This document shows, one piece after another, positions 30,701-43,348 of a stretch of DNA of 64,000 nucleotides. Below the pieces are notes generated by a model. That model worked only from the letters and a program-made list of their open reading frames with translations. It was not told the DNA's origin and did no database searches. Origin of the DNA: Typha latifolia (lineage: Eukaryota; Streptophyta; Magnoliopsida; Poales; Typhaceae); NCBI GenBank assembly GCA_019914945.1, contig CM034101.1:4847188-4911187 (forward strand), in the 5' to 3' direction. How positions within the stretch are numbered: the stretch's first letter is position 1; each line of letters starts with the position of its first letter. The position numbers and the translations under genes were made by a program.

Positions 30701-31125
30701 TTATTGAAAAGTTGAGTTCTCATCCTGAGTTCTTAGACCGCCATCTTCCCAGGCAAAAGGTTTCAGTGGGGAAATTCAAGGTACCCAAGTTCAAGATAAA
30801 TTTTGGATTCGAAGCATCCGAACTATTAAAAGGTTTGGGGCTTGTATTGCCTTTCAGCAGTGATGGAGATTTAGGAGAAATGGTTGATTCACATACAGGC
30901 GATAGTCTCAGTGTTTCATCAATTTTTCACAAATCCTTTATTGAAGTTAATGAGGAAGGTACTGAAGCAGCTGCTGCTTCTGCCGCAGTGGTGAAATTAA
31001 GGGGATTGCCAATGAAGCCATTGGATTTTGTAGCTGATCACCCGTTTGTCTTTTTGATCAGAGAAGATATGACTGGAACAGTGCTATTTGTTGGGCATGT
31101 GCTCAATCCCTTGGCGGCTGAGTAA
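27751..31125 (+). CDS. serpin, Serpin-ZX / AtSerpin1 type
   Basis: Irreversible serine/cysteine-protease inhibitor; the Arabidopsis relative blocks metacaspase and RD21-type proteases. Two exons, 27751-28161 and 30343-31125, give 397 residues, normal for the family. Exon 1 is very GC-rich and carries [15 protein letters not shown] and FANGVWFD; exon 2 is AT-richer and carries [13 protein letters not shown], the loop and the signature [14 protein letters not shown]. The hinge [10 protein letters not shown] starts at residue 341, and the predicted cleavage site is Arg357-Gly358 in KLRGLP, so P2-P1-P1' is Leu-Arg-Gly. Two AG acceptors are close together; 30343 was used because it keeps the frame and gives [12 protein letters not shown]. 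There is no signal peptide, so it is cytosolic. The single 2.2-kb intron is the position usual in plant serpins. Confidence 0.95.
28999..29480. repeat. imperfect tandem duplication inside the serpin intron
   Basis: The block starting CCACTTTATACGACTGCTGT at 28999 recurs, diverged, at 29243, an offset of 244 bp; both include CAAGCTCCGCCATTT. A second pair, TTGTACATCC/TTATTGTA near 29050 and 29100, is nested in it. Confidence 0.6.
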
Positions 31126-32835
31126 GCATTGATTTTGTATCAAACTCGATGGTATTGTATCTATTTTGGTTACTGTTCTGACTGTTACTCAGGAGTATGG
31201 ATGTGAGTATCACCTTTGGGTTTAATACGATACCTTCAGTCCTTGTTTAACTTAATTTCATCTTTCACATTTTTAAGCTGTATTGCTTGTGTCAGAGAAT
31301 AATTCACTGCTTAAAGATTGTTTTTATCCGAGCTTATGAGGCATTTCTTTCTCATGTTCTTGGTATTGCCGACATATCGGTTCACTTAGGTCAGCCTATA
31401 CTTCTGTTTGTTTCACAGTTGGAAGGTATTAGTTGTTTTGCTGATAATGATACAAGTGGGCTTAAAGTGATGGAAAGCATTAGATTAACATACAATACAA
31501 GAGTGTACCTTTGGAAGGTTATCCAGTAGTTGTTATTGGTAGACCTCATTTCTTCTATTCATGAAATTTTTCATAAATCATTTATAAGCCGTCTGCTATT
31601 CAGGGGTGATGTAAGATGATCCTCCATTAAGCTCACTCAATAGACAGAAGTGTTATTAAATTGCCTCTTTGAATCAATATGTTTCCCTGTCTTGAGGATC
31701 TTGAACTGGTCAGTGGCCTATTTGCTCTCGAATTCGTCAGTTTGTAATCTAGAAGCATGTTTCTTTTACTATACTGGAACATTATGATATTATTTATGTT
31801 AAGACTTCCGTGTGTTAAGAGTTATAAGCAGTACTTAGAACAATCAATTTCCATGACACAAATTGCAGAATGGACCAGGAATGACATAGGGGGATCACAT
31901 CTTGGGGCCCTCTTTTTAAATTTAAAAGGAAAATATTGTTTTGGTTGACTGATGGTTGCTTATTAATATAATTTTATAAATTACAGTTTAAGCTCATTTA
32001 GCTTGGCTAGATTTATAACTGATACCCCTATACTTTAAATTTAACCACTTAATCTCCTGTGAGCCAGGCCAATTTATAATTTGCTTAATTTTTCATCTAA
32101 AATTAAAGGTACAATAATTAAACTATATTTCTACGGGTCCCCGTTAACAATAATTGACTAAGTTTCAACAGATAAATTAAAATTGGGCTAAACCATGACT
32201 CAATGAGGGAATAAACTGTAATTCACCATAAAATTGTTGAACCTCTGTGAATGGATATTTCATCTATTGGTTTTCCAATGGAATCCTTTGATCATTGATC
32301 TGGAATATTGTAACTTGTAACCCAAGTATTATATCTGGAGAGTACTATTACTTTGAGATCAGAAAGCAAATGCCTTTCTATTGGTGCTTCATTAATGTTG
32401 AATTACCCAAGATATGTACCATTTTTAAAGTATTCCAAATTTAAAATTCACTTGGTGCTTGCAGTTAGTAGGAGTAGTCTATAATAAATAATCTGCTTGA
32501 CTTGGTGCTAATAAATATATCAGAGGTCGGTGCCGACTTCCTCTGTTTCTCGTAGTTAGCAAATAAGAATAAGAATAGTAGTATTAATTCGTATACTCCA
32601 CTGCAAATGCCTGCTTCCATGTGAAGTTGTTGGAAATTTGTTTCACTTCATGGATATCTTCGTCATTCTCTCAGTGTCATTTTATTTTCATCTCATGAAT
32701 CACTGGGAGGTCTCATGGGATCAAGCAGGGAATAGGATTTTGCACCTGAGAGAGCCTGGAAGAAAACTTTGGATGCTATTCCAGAGCTGACATGCTTTTA
32801 AAGCAGCAAATGTGAAGATAGTATTACAGTTAGGG

Positions 32836-32873
<38 letters not shown>

Positions 32874-33891
32874 CTACTGCAGAGGTGATTTAATTCTGGC
32901 ATAAATTAACCAGCTTCCTGGAGTTCAGAAATCCTCCTGTTTCCTTGTTACGCGGCTGCTTTTGATAATAAACTTTAGGGATAATTATATTTAGGATTTT
33001 GATTATTTAAAACTGCCGTAAATTATTTTTACTCATCTAATATAAAACAAGCTATATTTTATTATGTTAGTAAAATCACTGATTGAGATAATAATATTAA
33101 ATATAAGCCACTTTTTTTAGTGAGCATTTTAAAACTTTACTAGGAAAAAATTTGTTAAGCATTAGCAGAGACAAAACATTGGTGGCTCTATATTGAAATT
33201 TTAAGATTGGTCAAAAACCATATATTTAAATTCTCTTAATTATTTCTTATTATATACAGACAGATTTATTTATTTATTTTTTTGACATGCTTTCTTAACT
33301 ATTAAAATATCTTAATTTTTTTCTTAGTTGTCCATTTAGATTTTTCGTTAACAAAATGTTTATCAAATTTAGGCGCTCTGCGGACTAATTTACTTTTACT
33401 TTTTCTTAAAAAAAGGGAATTTAGAAATAAAATAATTATTTAAATATTTACAAATATAGTTAGGAGTGAGAGATTAGAAAGTTGAGGGGATCAGCTTGTC
33501 AAATAAGTGGCAATTATGATATGTTTAAAGAATATAATAATAATTATGATATTTAGAAAGTTTTCAACGACAATTATGTAAAAATATCAAAATATTTTTC
33601 ATTTTCTACCCTCCTCCTCTTCTATTTCTCCGTCCCCTCGGTATCCGTTAACTTATTACAATTTAAACTTCGATATCTCGATCTCTCCCTGTCTACTATT
33701 GTTAAAAAAAGGACCCAAACGTGTCGATGTACAATGTCTTTGTACAGAAGCTCTCTTCCATTATTTGCTCTTCTCTTCCTTGTTTCATACTTAAAACGAC
33801 ACTTCTATTATAACAGAAAAGAAGATGAGCATAGTTTCCAACTTTGAGCTCTAGTCGTTGTAGTAGCAGAAGAAGAAGAATAGCCACCAAG
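31126..33891. other. spacer between serpin and transporter
   Basis: Serpin 3' flank, then AT-rich DNA. A (CT)n tract lies at 32838-32869. The region 33000-33600 is very AT-rich. No coding potential beyond short chance frames. Confidence 0.5.
32838..32869. repeat. (CT)n microsatellite
   Basis: Sixteen CT units. Confidence 0.92.
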
Positions 33892-36800
33892 ATGGTTGAG
33901 ACGAACCCACCTCCGGCGATGGCGCCTCCGGCGACACAGCCGCCGCCGTTGGTTCCTCACATGGTCGGGACGGGAGTCATCCACACTCCTAACGAGCAGC
34001 TCCACACCCTTCAATTCTGCGTCCATTCCAACCCAAGTTGGCGTGAGAAGCTTCTCTTGCCTTTGATCCTCTTCCTTCCCCTGTTTTGATCACTACCCAT
34101 TTGTGTTTCCTTTGATTCTGTTTGGTTTATGGTGGTTTTTGGCTAGGTCTCTTGGTTTTCGTTGTTGGGTCTCTGTGGATTTAGATTATTCTTTTACATT
34201 TCTTTCTTGTTGGTTGAGTAATTTTGCCTTCGTTCTTTGAAGATAGCTCATATCCCCAAGATTTTCCTTTTTTTTTTCTATTTGGAATTTGTTAGGTAGT
34301 GATCTTTCCTCAGTTATAGTTTGCTCATAAATCTTAGAACAAAATAAAAAATAAAACTTTGGGTTTTAATCCATTAGGAGGTTGGAGTTATCGAATTGAT
34401 GGGTTTGGTTCATGATGTGCTTCGAACATAGATTGGAGATCCTTTAAGGCATTGATGGTTATAAGGTTCTTTTCTTTGGGACAGTTATCATAGGAGCACA
34501 ATTCTTCTTTTCTATTCAAGCTGATTCTGTTCATTGTTGGGATGCATCTGCAGTCTTTATCTCCTCCCAACTTCTGTCCTTGTCAGTCTGATATAGATTA
34601 CTCCATTATTTCTTAAGTTTTCACAGTTTCACTTTATTTTTCTAGTTTGATTTCTTTTGGAATTTCAAATTTTCTGAATGGTTTATATATGCATAACTTT
34701 CTCTTACGAGTTATTGGTTCTTTGCAGCGCAAGTGCTTGTACTTTCATTCCTGCACTATATTGTGATGTTGGGATCAATTGTAATGTACTCTACTTCGCT
34801 TGTTCCTCTAATGGGTGGAAACCATGTAATTACTTTGGAGCATATCTATCTGCAGTGTATATTATTAGTGTTTAATTAAGTTTCTCGTGAGTTTCTAATA
34901 TCCAACATCCTTTCTGTGTTCATATGGAATAATTTTGAAAAGGGTGATAAGGCACGCGTCATTCAGACGTTTTTATTTATGAGTGGAGTAAATACACTAC
35001 TTCAGACATTTATTGGAAGTCGACTTCCTACAGTGATGAATGCTTCCTTTGCATTTGCCATCCCAGTTATGTCGATAATCAGAGACTTCTCTATGCGTGC
35101 ATACGATGATGAGCACCAGGTAAATTGATAGTAGTTTGCTACTTTGCTTGAGTTTGGAAGTATTATCATTGTTTATCCTTTAAAATAGAACTTTATCAAA
35201 TTATTTGGCAGCAAAAGACAAATTTTTGAAGAGATTTTCATAAATGATCTCCATCTTATCTAGAAAAGAAAGTTAGTACAATAGGGTTGAGTTGGGCCTG
35301 TGGAATGTGGATTAGTTAGCTGACTTTAATCACCCATGTTGATTGTTGGGGAGGTTCTTATTCTAGGTAGTTAATTCTAGAAACACTGGATTTTGTAGTC
35401 TGGCCTTCAAGGTTCTATTTCATTATCTCTCCCTTTTTCCTTGTCTTCTCTTTTCTGTTCTTTTTCCCCCATTCAAGTATGAAATTCAGATACACATTTC
35501 ATGCTTGACTTACTGAAAATTTAAGATATGTGTAGATTTTTTGTTGCTAAACTTTCTTTATCTCTCTCATTTTTGAGATTATTTATTTTTCATTTGATCA
35601 CTGATTACCTTCGTGGTTTCATGAATACATGAGCTGCTGTTCCTTGTTTCTGTGCTCCTACCTGCAACTAGGGTAACAATGAAACTGTTAACAATCAAAC
35701 CCAATCTCGATCCCTGAGTTCTACAAATCTTATCTGATTCAGATCCTAAATATCATAGTTAATAGTCCTCAGGTTGGATTTGGATAAGAGTTTCAAATCC
35801 CATGCATTGCTTATACCCAAAGCCTAATCCTTGTCATTATAACTGTTAGTTACCTTATTTGGATTCAAATCCTTCGTTGATCAGAGCGGAGACTGACCGT
35901 CACCAAACTATTTATCCTAATCATCTATTGGGGGTGTTTGCACTTTGCAGAGGTTTGTCCACACCATCAGAGCCATTCAAGGAGCCCTAATTGTGTCTTC
36001 ATTCCTCAACATTATTATCGGATACAGCACAGCATGGGGGAAATACTCAAAGTAAAGGGTTCTTATCTTGCCAAGCTATTAATTTTAGGTTTACTTTTTA
36101 AAATAGTATGTTGTCATGCATTCATTAATTTTTAATAATGATTTAAATGTTTACAGGTATTTCAGTCCGGTAATTATAGTTCCCATAGTGTGTGTAGTGG
36201 GTCTTGGGTTATTTGGGCGGGGCTTTCCTCAGGTATAACAATTCAATCTTTAAGAAACCCGTGAAGGAACTCAAATGGCTTGAAGAATGTCAACACTTTT
36301 TAATATTTCAGGTTGGAAAATGTGTGGAGATTGGACTGCCTATGTTAATTCTGTTGGTTATTCTTCAACAGGTGATGATGTAAATAGACTGATGTCAAAT
36401 ATTAAATATCACAATTACTATATGCCGTGCAGGGAACCAACATACTCGCTGCTTAATATTCTTCTTGCAGTACACGAAGAAAATCCATGAGAGAGCTTAC
36501 TTCTTGTTTGAGAGATTTTCATTGCTTTTGTGCATTGTTATTGTCTGGTCATTTGCTGCTATTCTTACTGCTGGTGGTGCATACAACCATGTCCCAGAAA
36601 AGACAAAGCAGCATTGCCGCACTGATAGATCCTACCTTATTTCTTCTGCTCCATGGTAAGATTTTGAGGAGTACTCTTTGATCTATCTCAGAAATACTAC
36701 CCAGAGTAAGCCTTCCATTCAGCATTGCTCTTTCTGATTTTAGGATTAAATTTCCATACCCATTTCAGTGGGGTCCTCCAATTTTTACCGCAAGTCACTC

Positions 36801-38800
36801 ATTTGGAATGATGGGTGCTGTACTTGTTTCAGCCGTTGAGGTGAGCGAAAAGAGACTCAAATTTGCCAAATATACTTCTTGGTTGTTTTATAAATATATG
36901 GTCTCTAATGCTTCTTACATCATACTTAGTCTACCGGGGCACATTATGCAGCAGCGCGTCTAGCAGGTGCTACACCTCCTCCTGCTCATGTTCTTAGCCG
37001 AAGCATTGGGTTGCAGGTTTGTTTTACAAAAAAGAGTCATATTCTCTTGAGAATAGTATCACAAAAATCTTGTAACTTATTCTGTGACTATTATGCTACT
37101 TAGCAGCATATAATGCCGTTAAGTTGAGCTATTTGATGTTTCTTAGAGGCTAGATATCAAGAAAATAGAGGAGGCAAGAAAATGTTAGTTTGGTTCTCTT
37201 GAAAAGCTTTTCTTGTTCACTTCTGACCTAGTAAATTTTATGAAGTGTCCAACCTATACCTTTATTTGCATAATGCAATTACATATATTTATCATATGGT
37301 TTTAACTCTTCTTTCGTGCTATGAATGTACTTGAGCACAGGGCATAGGCATGCTTCTTGAAGGCATTTTTGGGACTGCAGCTGGTTCAACTGCATCAGTG
37401 TGAGGGAATTCAGTCCTTTCTTTCCCCATTCTCTTCCTTTGTGGCATAAGTCTTCCCTCTTATGGCAATCTTTTCCATGAACAGCTACATGAATTATTTT
37501 TGCATCAAATATGTTAATACCATAAATTCATAAGGTTTACATTCTTCTCTGGATTAACTTGAGATGATGATGGTTCGATTACTACCTGTTATTTGTATTG
37601 CCAACACTGGTTTTGCGAAAATATATGTGCCAATTAGTTTTGATTGAATAAAAGTATTTGGAACGGTGATGCAGTGAAAATATTGGGTTCCTTGGCTTGA
37701 CACGAGTTGGAAGCCGGAGAGTAGTGCAGATATCAACTGCTTTTATGATATTCTTTTCCATCTTTGGTACGTCTTCTCCTACATGATCTGATTTAGAGAT
37801 ATTCTTCTCCATATTATATATTGATGTCAGTGTGACAGAACTACCACAACTTACTAACCTGAAATATGTAAATACTCCTCATTGGCAGGGAAGTTTGGGG
37901 CCATTTTTGCATCAATCCCGTTGCCAATTTTTGCAGCAATATACTGTGTTCTCTTTGGTCTTGTTGGTGAGTTATAGTGATCCTCAATTCCTCATAATCA
38001 TGGGCACACTGCCTATAACATTTCTTCATATCTCAATATCTTACTGGTATCATTTTCTAAATTCTTTTAGCTGCTGTGGGGATTTCATTTGCTCAATTTG
38101 CAAACAACAACTCCTTGAGGAACCTTTACATATTGGGCCTTTCACTTTTCCTTGGTGTATCTGTTCCTCAGTATTTTAATGAGTACACTGCTTCTGCGGG
38201 ACATGGGCCTGCAAAATCAAATGCTGGATGGGTGAGTAATAGCTTATCAATCTACATCACTAGAAACCGCTTTTCCTTTATCCTGCATGTATACAAAATG
38301 TGTCAGATAACTGTAATGAAGTCCTCAGAGCATGAAGTTGGCTTGAGTTCCATAATTTCTGCAGTTTCTGCAGTTTGTTCTTTTCCCTGCTGTTCATCTT
38401 TAGAGTTTCACTTTCCTTGAGACAATCATCCTCAGGAAATTTAAGTCGTACAGATGTTTGGTGAAATGATAGTAACCTTCCATAAATATTTGGACTAAAT
38501 AATGATATGATGACTCAAGTAGAAGCCATCTAGCAACATTTTGTGCTGGTTCTGACTCTCTTTTGCTTGCTTGATTTGCAGTTTAATGATATACTGAATA
38601 CAATCTTCTCATCAGCTCCAACAGTGGCAATGTTAGTTGGGACACTGCTGGATAACACACTTGATGCAAGTACAGCTTCAGATGATAGAGGTCTCTCATG
38701 GTGGCGTCGTTTCCAATACCGTAAAGAGGATACTAGAAATGATGAGTTCTATAGTTTCCCCATCAAAGTGCATGAAATGATTCCAACACGATACCTCTAA
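33892..38800 (+). CDS. nucleobase-ascorbate transporter (NAT/NCS2 family)
   Basis: Multi-pass membrane transporter for xanthine, uric acid, other nucleobases or ascorbate. Fourteen exons: 33892-34042, 34728-34825, 34943-35119, 35951-36051, 36157-36232, 36312-36371, 36471-36655, 36744-36840, 36930-37016, 37341-37399, 37675-37766, 37889-37966, 38071-38231, 38582-38800. They join in frame to 546 residues. The NAT signature ENIGFLGLTR is at 365-374, and the substrate-helix motif ESTG starts at Glu315. The N-terminus is proline-rich and cytosolic; the tail ends NDEFYSFPIKVHEMIPTRYL, typical of plant NATs. Odd points: transmembrane helix 1 reads FLHYI where relatives have FQHYI or FQNYI (Leu59), and helix 3 has VMNASFAF where relatives have a GGSY-type motif. 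The second could still be a subgroup trait. Confidence 0.93.
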
Positions 38801-39076
38801 GTTACTCCTGAGTTCCAGAGCATGCAAATCTTAAGGTGTTATGGATATGAAACCTTTTTTCTTGCAGTTCTTTTACAATAGTGCATGAAAAAGACTAGTG
38901 CTTCTCAGTATTATCTTTTTGCGAAATATGTTAGGTTTTCCTTTAGTCGGTAGTTTGCATTATAGATGACATTATGCCATTCCCTTTTTATTCTGATATG
39001 CATATTGCGCCTATTGTGGCCAAGGCTTGTTTTGGCCTATGGATTAAAACTATAACATACTTGATTTGTTACAAAT
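38801..39076 (+). other. 3' flank of the transporter gene
   Basis: Likely 3' untranslated region and terminator area. It ends in GTTACAAAT (39068-39076), the left target-site copy of the large insertion that follows. Confidence 0.5.
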
Positions 39077-39341
39077 AAGGATGGTCTTGCCAAAGGCATG
39101 TGCAGTGCCAAAACCTAATTGGCACGCCCCTGCGTGCCAGTGATATACCTCTTTTATGAACTTTATACATATTTGTAGTTTGAATATATGCATTAAACTC
39201 CATATTAGAGTCTTTTATCCTTAGGTAATGTTATAAATAACCTATTTTATTAAAGCAATAGTCAAGTAGAAACATTTTATATACATAATATGATTTAATA
39301 CATTAATTAATTGATAATAAGTCAACAATTAAAACCAAGAC

Positions 39342-40157
39342 TGATGTGAATTGGGTTAGGTCATATCACATTAAGGGACATTGGGCTCGCTGGGTCGAGC
39401 CATTTATCTTAGTTAAGTCATTTTCTATTTCACCTGCTATTTTAGTGAGTCCTAGACTTGGATGCCTGTTAAATATGGACTCAAATTGTTAAATTGATTA
39501 ATTAGTCTAGGCAAGTTGATTTGTGTATTAGGAGTACGAGTCTTACTCGGTCTAGTCAAGTTACTTAAAGTAGTAAAAGTCTGGGTTAAGTCAGTTTAGA
39601 ATTAGTCTCTATATATATGTGGAGAGCAACCTAACCTAACGTATCAAGGAATATTTTAATTGACTCTATCTCTATCTCTCAATTTTTTCCTTTGTGACCT
39701 CCCTTGTGTTTTCAAGCCGTTGATGCCATTCTCCAAGAGGCCAAAGTTTCTCCTTCCTCCTCGTCCGCCGATCCCTCTAGCCCATAGGGCCAACCTACTT
39801 CTCCTTCCTCTTTCCTTCGAAAATATCAACCTACCTAATCATCACTATCATCATCAACTATCCATGTCATTTCCATCACCATCTATAAGTCGATCCACCA
39901 TTGCTGCCATCTAAACCGCAATAACCACCGCACTTGCCACCAACACCACCATTGATCTTTCATCCAGATCAGACCTAGATAGATTCTGAATATAAAAAGT
40001 GATTGAATACCAAAGATGCAGATCGGGAAGTTATGAAGCAAATTCATCTAGTTTCATAATTTTCTAACGGTGTAAGAATATTTGACGAATATTCTTCCCC
40101 TCGGACCAATAATTCTGCGACTACCCTAGATCTACCCTCTAAGCCAGGTTCACATCA
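39342..40157 (+). repeat. 5' LTR of the Gypsy element (816 bp)
   Basis: Matches LTR2 in many long blocks, including GAGTCCTAGACTTGG and GGAGAGCAA-CTAACCTA. Termini TG..CA. Confidence 0.85.
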
Positions 40158-40205
40158 ATTGATACAAGAGCCAATAGTTCTCAAACAATAACCACCACCA
40201 AATCC

Positions 40206-41345
40206 ATGGTAGCAAGACACATTAGGGTGTACCCTCTGGAGGAAGAGCAAGACACAAGGATTCAAGGTTGGAAGGTGCATCTTGATTTCCCCAAATTCGA
40301 TAACGGTGATCCACTTGGTTGGGCCTATTGCGCTGAAAAAAATTTCTCATACCAGAGGACACTGGAGAACCAAAAGTTGTTGTTGGCAACCTCCCACCTT
40401 GAGAAACTCACAAATTGGTGGTTTTGAGCTTCTCGAAGAGTAGGCCCTTCGATTCGTGGGGCGAGTTAGCCGATGAGCTATGTAAGCTATTCGAATCAAC
40501 CGAGTATGAGGATTTTTTGGCCATGCTCACCAAGCTAACCTAAAAGATGACGGTCCGAGCCTATCATAAGAAGTCCAACCGACTGAGTAATCAAGTTCGT
40601 GGGTGGGGAGACTTGACCCTAAATAGCCTATTTATTAAAGGCCTCCGTCATGATGTATAAGCCAAGGTGAAGGCGGCTCGACCTCGGAGCTTGCTAGAGG
40701 CATTCACCTTAGCTTAGATGATTGAGGAGGAGATCTAAGAGTGGCATTACAACATACATAACAACCGGACCTGAATAGACATGCGGGAAATTGCTAGGCC
40801 ACCCGCGACCTCAACGGAGTAGCTAATCGCGGACACAAAAGATGAGCGAACTCTAGCTCAGCCACCTACGATCAGAATTAGTTCAAATCCACCCTTGGCC
40901 TACAAAGATTCTCCATGGCCTACTACATGTTGTCCCACAACAACCCAGGTGGAGGACAAAAGAGTTGAAGAGTTGTGTTTCAATAGTGATGAGAAACTCA
41001 TCTCAGGGCATGGATACGTGAAGCTGGCTACCATAATGCTTATGGAAGAACCAATGCGAAATGAGGTTGTAGCACAAGGAGCAGAGTAAAGTGGATGAGG
41101 TGATGGAGGAGAATGAGGCCCATGTCGAGGTCTCCATGCATACGTGTCACTCAATTGAGTCAGATTCCCTATTGCATCTGGACCTTGGTAAGCTCGAGGC
41201 CAAAGTCGTGATCCAGTTCGATCACTTTCAAGGCATTCCCTATCAAGATCAGCCATCTTCTCTCCTCAAATGGGCTTCCCCACACTTTGGATTTGATGCC
41301 AGTCTAGTTGGCCAAAACAAGACTACGGATGCACTGATCAACTAG
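40206..41345 (+). pseudogene. degraded Gypsy gag with broken zinc knuckle
   Basis: The first frame contains KVHLDFPKFDNGDPLGWAYC and a LATSHLEKLTNWW segment, the core of Ty3/Gypsy gag. A stop at about 40425 ends it, and later gag similarity is split over frames with several stops. Near 40961 a CFNSDEKLISGHGY segment stands where a CCHC knuckle belongs: the second Cys is Ser and the last is Tyr. The following stretch to 41345 resembles the linker before a protease domain, but no DSG-type catalytic motif is visible. Confidence 0.75.
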
Positions 41346-41943
41346 CTGGGTTGTCTCTCGTGTGCAAATGTCACCCAAGTCTACAAACGGGCTGAGCCTT
41401 AGTTTGACCCCTATCAGGGTCTTCCCTAATATGATCGGCCAACTATTCACCTTGGACGCACTCGTGCAAGGATTGTATGCGTTGCTGGTCTAGCCAACTC
41501 AAATTAGCCTGTGTGCACCTATCGACCAATCAAGTCATTCCTTGCATTAGGACACTGCCTAAGTCTATAATCAGGTTGAGCTTTGGTCAGACCCTTGTTG
41601 CGGTTTTCCCATCCTGGTTGGCCACCATCTCACCTTGGACAAGCTCTAGAAGGCTCTGGATGCAACTCAAATTCAATTGGCCCAAGATTAGCCCAAGCTG
41701 ATCTCACATCAAACCAACTCAAGCCTCTTTTCGGTTTCAGTTTTCCCTTTCCTTTTAGAGGCTAAGGGAAGCCCACTTGAAAGGGCTATAGATGGTCAAA
41801 CTCAAGTCCAAGATGAATAAGGAGGTTCAAGCTATCGTTGGATTCGCAGAGTAGGTTCCACCTAATCTACTCATTGTACCTAAGCTAATTGAACCCACCC
41901 GAGCTACCACTTTGAAGACAAAGTGAGCGAAAGCATGGTAGAT

Positions 41944-43348
41944 TGATATGAACCGAGTTAAGGTGGATTACATCAAGGGAGATTAGGCTCGTTGGGTTGA
42001 GCCATTTATCTTAGTTTAGGCATTTTCTATTTCATCTATTATTTTAGTGAGTCCTAGACTTGGGTACCTACTAAATATGGGTGCAAGTTGTTAAATGGAT
42101 TAATTGGTCCAGTCAAATCAATTTGTGTATTAGGAGTACAAGTCTTAATCTAGTCAAGTTATTTAAAATAGTAGAAGCTCGAGTTGGTTTAGGATTAGCC
42201 TCTATATATAAATGGAGAGCAATCTAACCTAGGGTATCAAGGAATATTTGCATTACCTCGATCTCTATCTCTCCCTTCTCTATCTCTTAATTTCATCTTC
42301 CGTAGCCTCCCTCATGTTCTTCTCAAGCTGTCGACACCTTTCTCCAAGAGGCTGAAGCTTCTCCTCCCTTTTCGTCTGTCAATTCTCCTAGTCCCATAGG
42401 GCCGGTCTACTTCTCGCTCCTCTACTCTTCTAAAGTATTAATCTACCTATTCATCACTATCATCATCAACCCTCCATGTCATTTCCACCAACATTTATCT
42501 ACAAGCCAACTCACTATTACTACCCCCTAAACCGCAATCACCACTACACTCACCACCAACACCATTATCGGCCTTCCATCCAGATCAGACCCAGACAGAG
42601 TCTGAATATGAAAATGGGCTAAATACTAAAAACATAAATTAGGAAGTTACGAAGCGAATCTATCTGGTGTAGACATGATCATTGGGCGGGCCAGGCTGAG
42701 TTCGAGCCGAGCTTTTCGGGCCAACGGGGCTTAAGTATTTATTCACGACTCGAGCCACCAATCACTCGGGTCGGGCTAGAATAGTCTAGCCTGTTACCGC
42801 CCGTCGTTCAGTAAGAGATCGGGCTAGCCGGTCGGGCCGGGCCGGCCTGACCCACCAATCATTCAGCCCAACCCACATTTTAGTTATTTTTAGAAATTTT
42901 TTTACTATTAGCTTATTTAAAAAAAAATATATTTATGTCCCTCCATTTAAAAAATAATAATAATAAATTAAAAAATTTAAATGTGTGCTTTAAAAAAATG
43001 TAAAACGCATACCAAAATTTTAGTTGTTTTACTGTAGCAGAACATGTAAGTATTGTAGCAGAACGGGCGGGCTACTGTAGTAGATCAGATGGGCCTAGTT
43101 GCGGGCCAAACGGGCGGGCTTTCGGGCTAGGTCAGGCAGGCAAAGGGCTGGCCCGTGCAGCCCATGGGTAGTTCAGGCTCGGGCCGGGCCGGGCCAGGCA
43201 TGGGCGGGCTGGGCCGTTTGATCAAGTCTAATCTGGTGTCATATTATTCTGACGACGTAAAAATATTCGGGGAATATTCTCCTTGGACTGCAAGGTCTAG
43301 CAATTCTGCGACTAACCTAGATGTACCCTCCAAGCCGGGTTCACATCG
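41944..43348 (+). repeat. 3' LTR of the Gypsy element, interrupted by a MITE
   Basis: 1405 bp in total; removing the 561-bp hAT insertion and one 8-bp target copy leaves 836 bp, close to the 5' LTR. Last base pair differs from TG..CA (ends CATCG). Confidence 0.85.
42670..43230. mobile_element. hAT-type MITE inserted in the Gypsy 3' LTR
   Basis: 561 bp with ends TAGACATGATCATTGGGC and TGGGCCGTTTGATCAAGTCTA-type, inverted copies of each other. It is flanked by a perfect 8-bp target duplication ATCTGGTG (42662-42669 and 43231-43238), the hallmark of hAT elements. The ends are GC-rich with GGGCCGGGCC iterations; the centre is AT-rich. No transposase frame. Confidence 0.9.

Larger units (their letters stand above)
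39342..43348 (+). mobile_element. non-autonomous Ty3/Gypsy LTR retrotransposon
   Basis: Two LTRs bracket 1.8 kb of internal DNA. LTR1 begins TGATGTGAA and ends TTCACATCA, a perfect 9-bp inverted terminus. It is followed at 40158 by ATTGATACAAGAGCC, a worn form of the initiator-tRNA-Met primer site. Internal DNA encodes only a damaged gag (40206-41345). A worn polypurine stretch precedes LTR2. The flanks are AAGAC (39337-39341) and GAGAC (43349-43353), a 4-of-5 target duplication. Reverse transcriptase, RNase H and integrase are absent. Confidence 0.85.

Noticed and set aside
31287..31529. 80-codon frame downstream of the serpin
   Set aside because: No domain, weak composition signal, likely 3' flank of the serpin.
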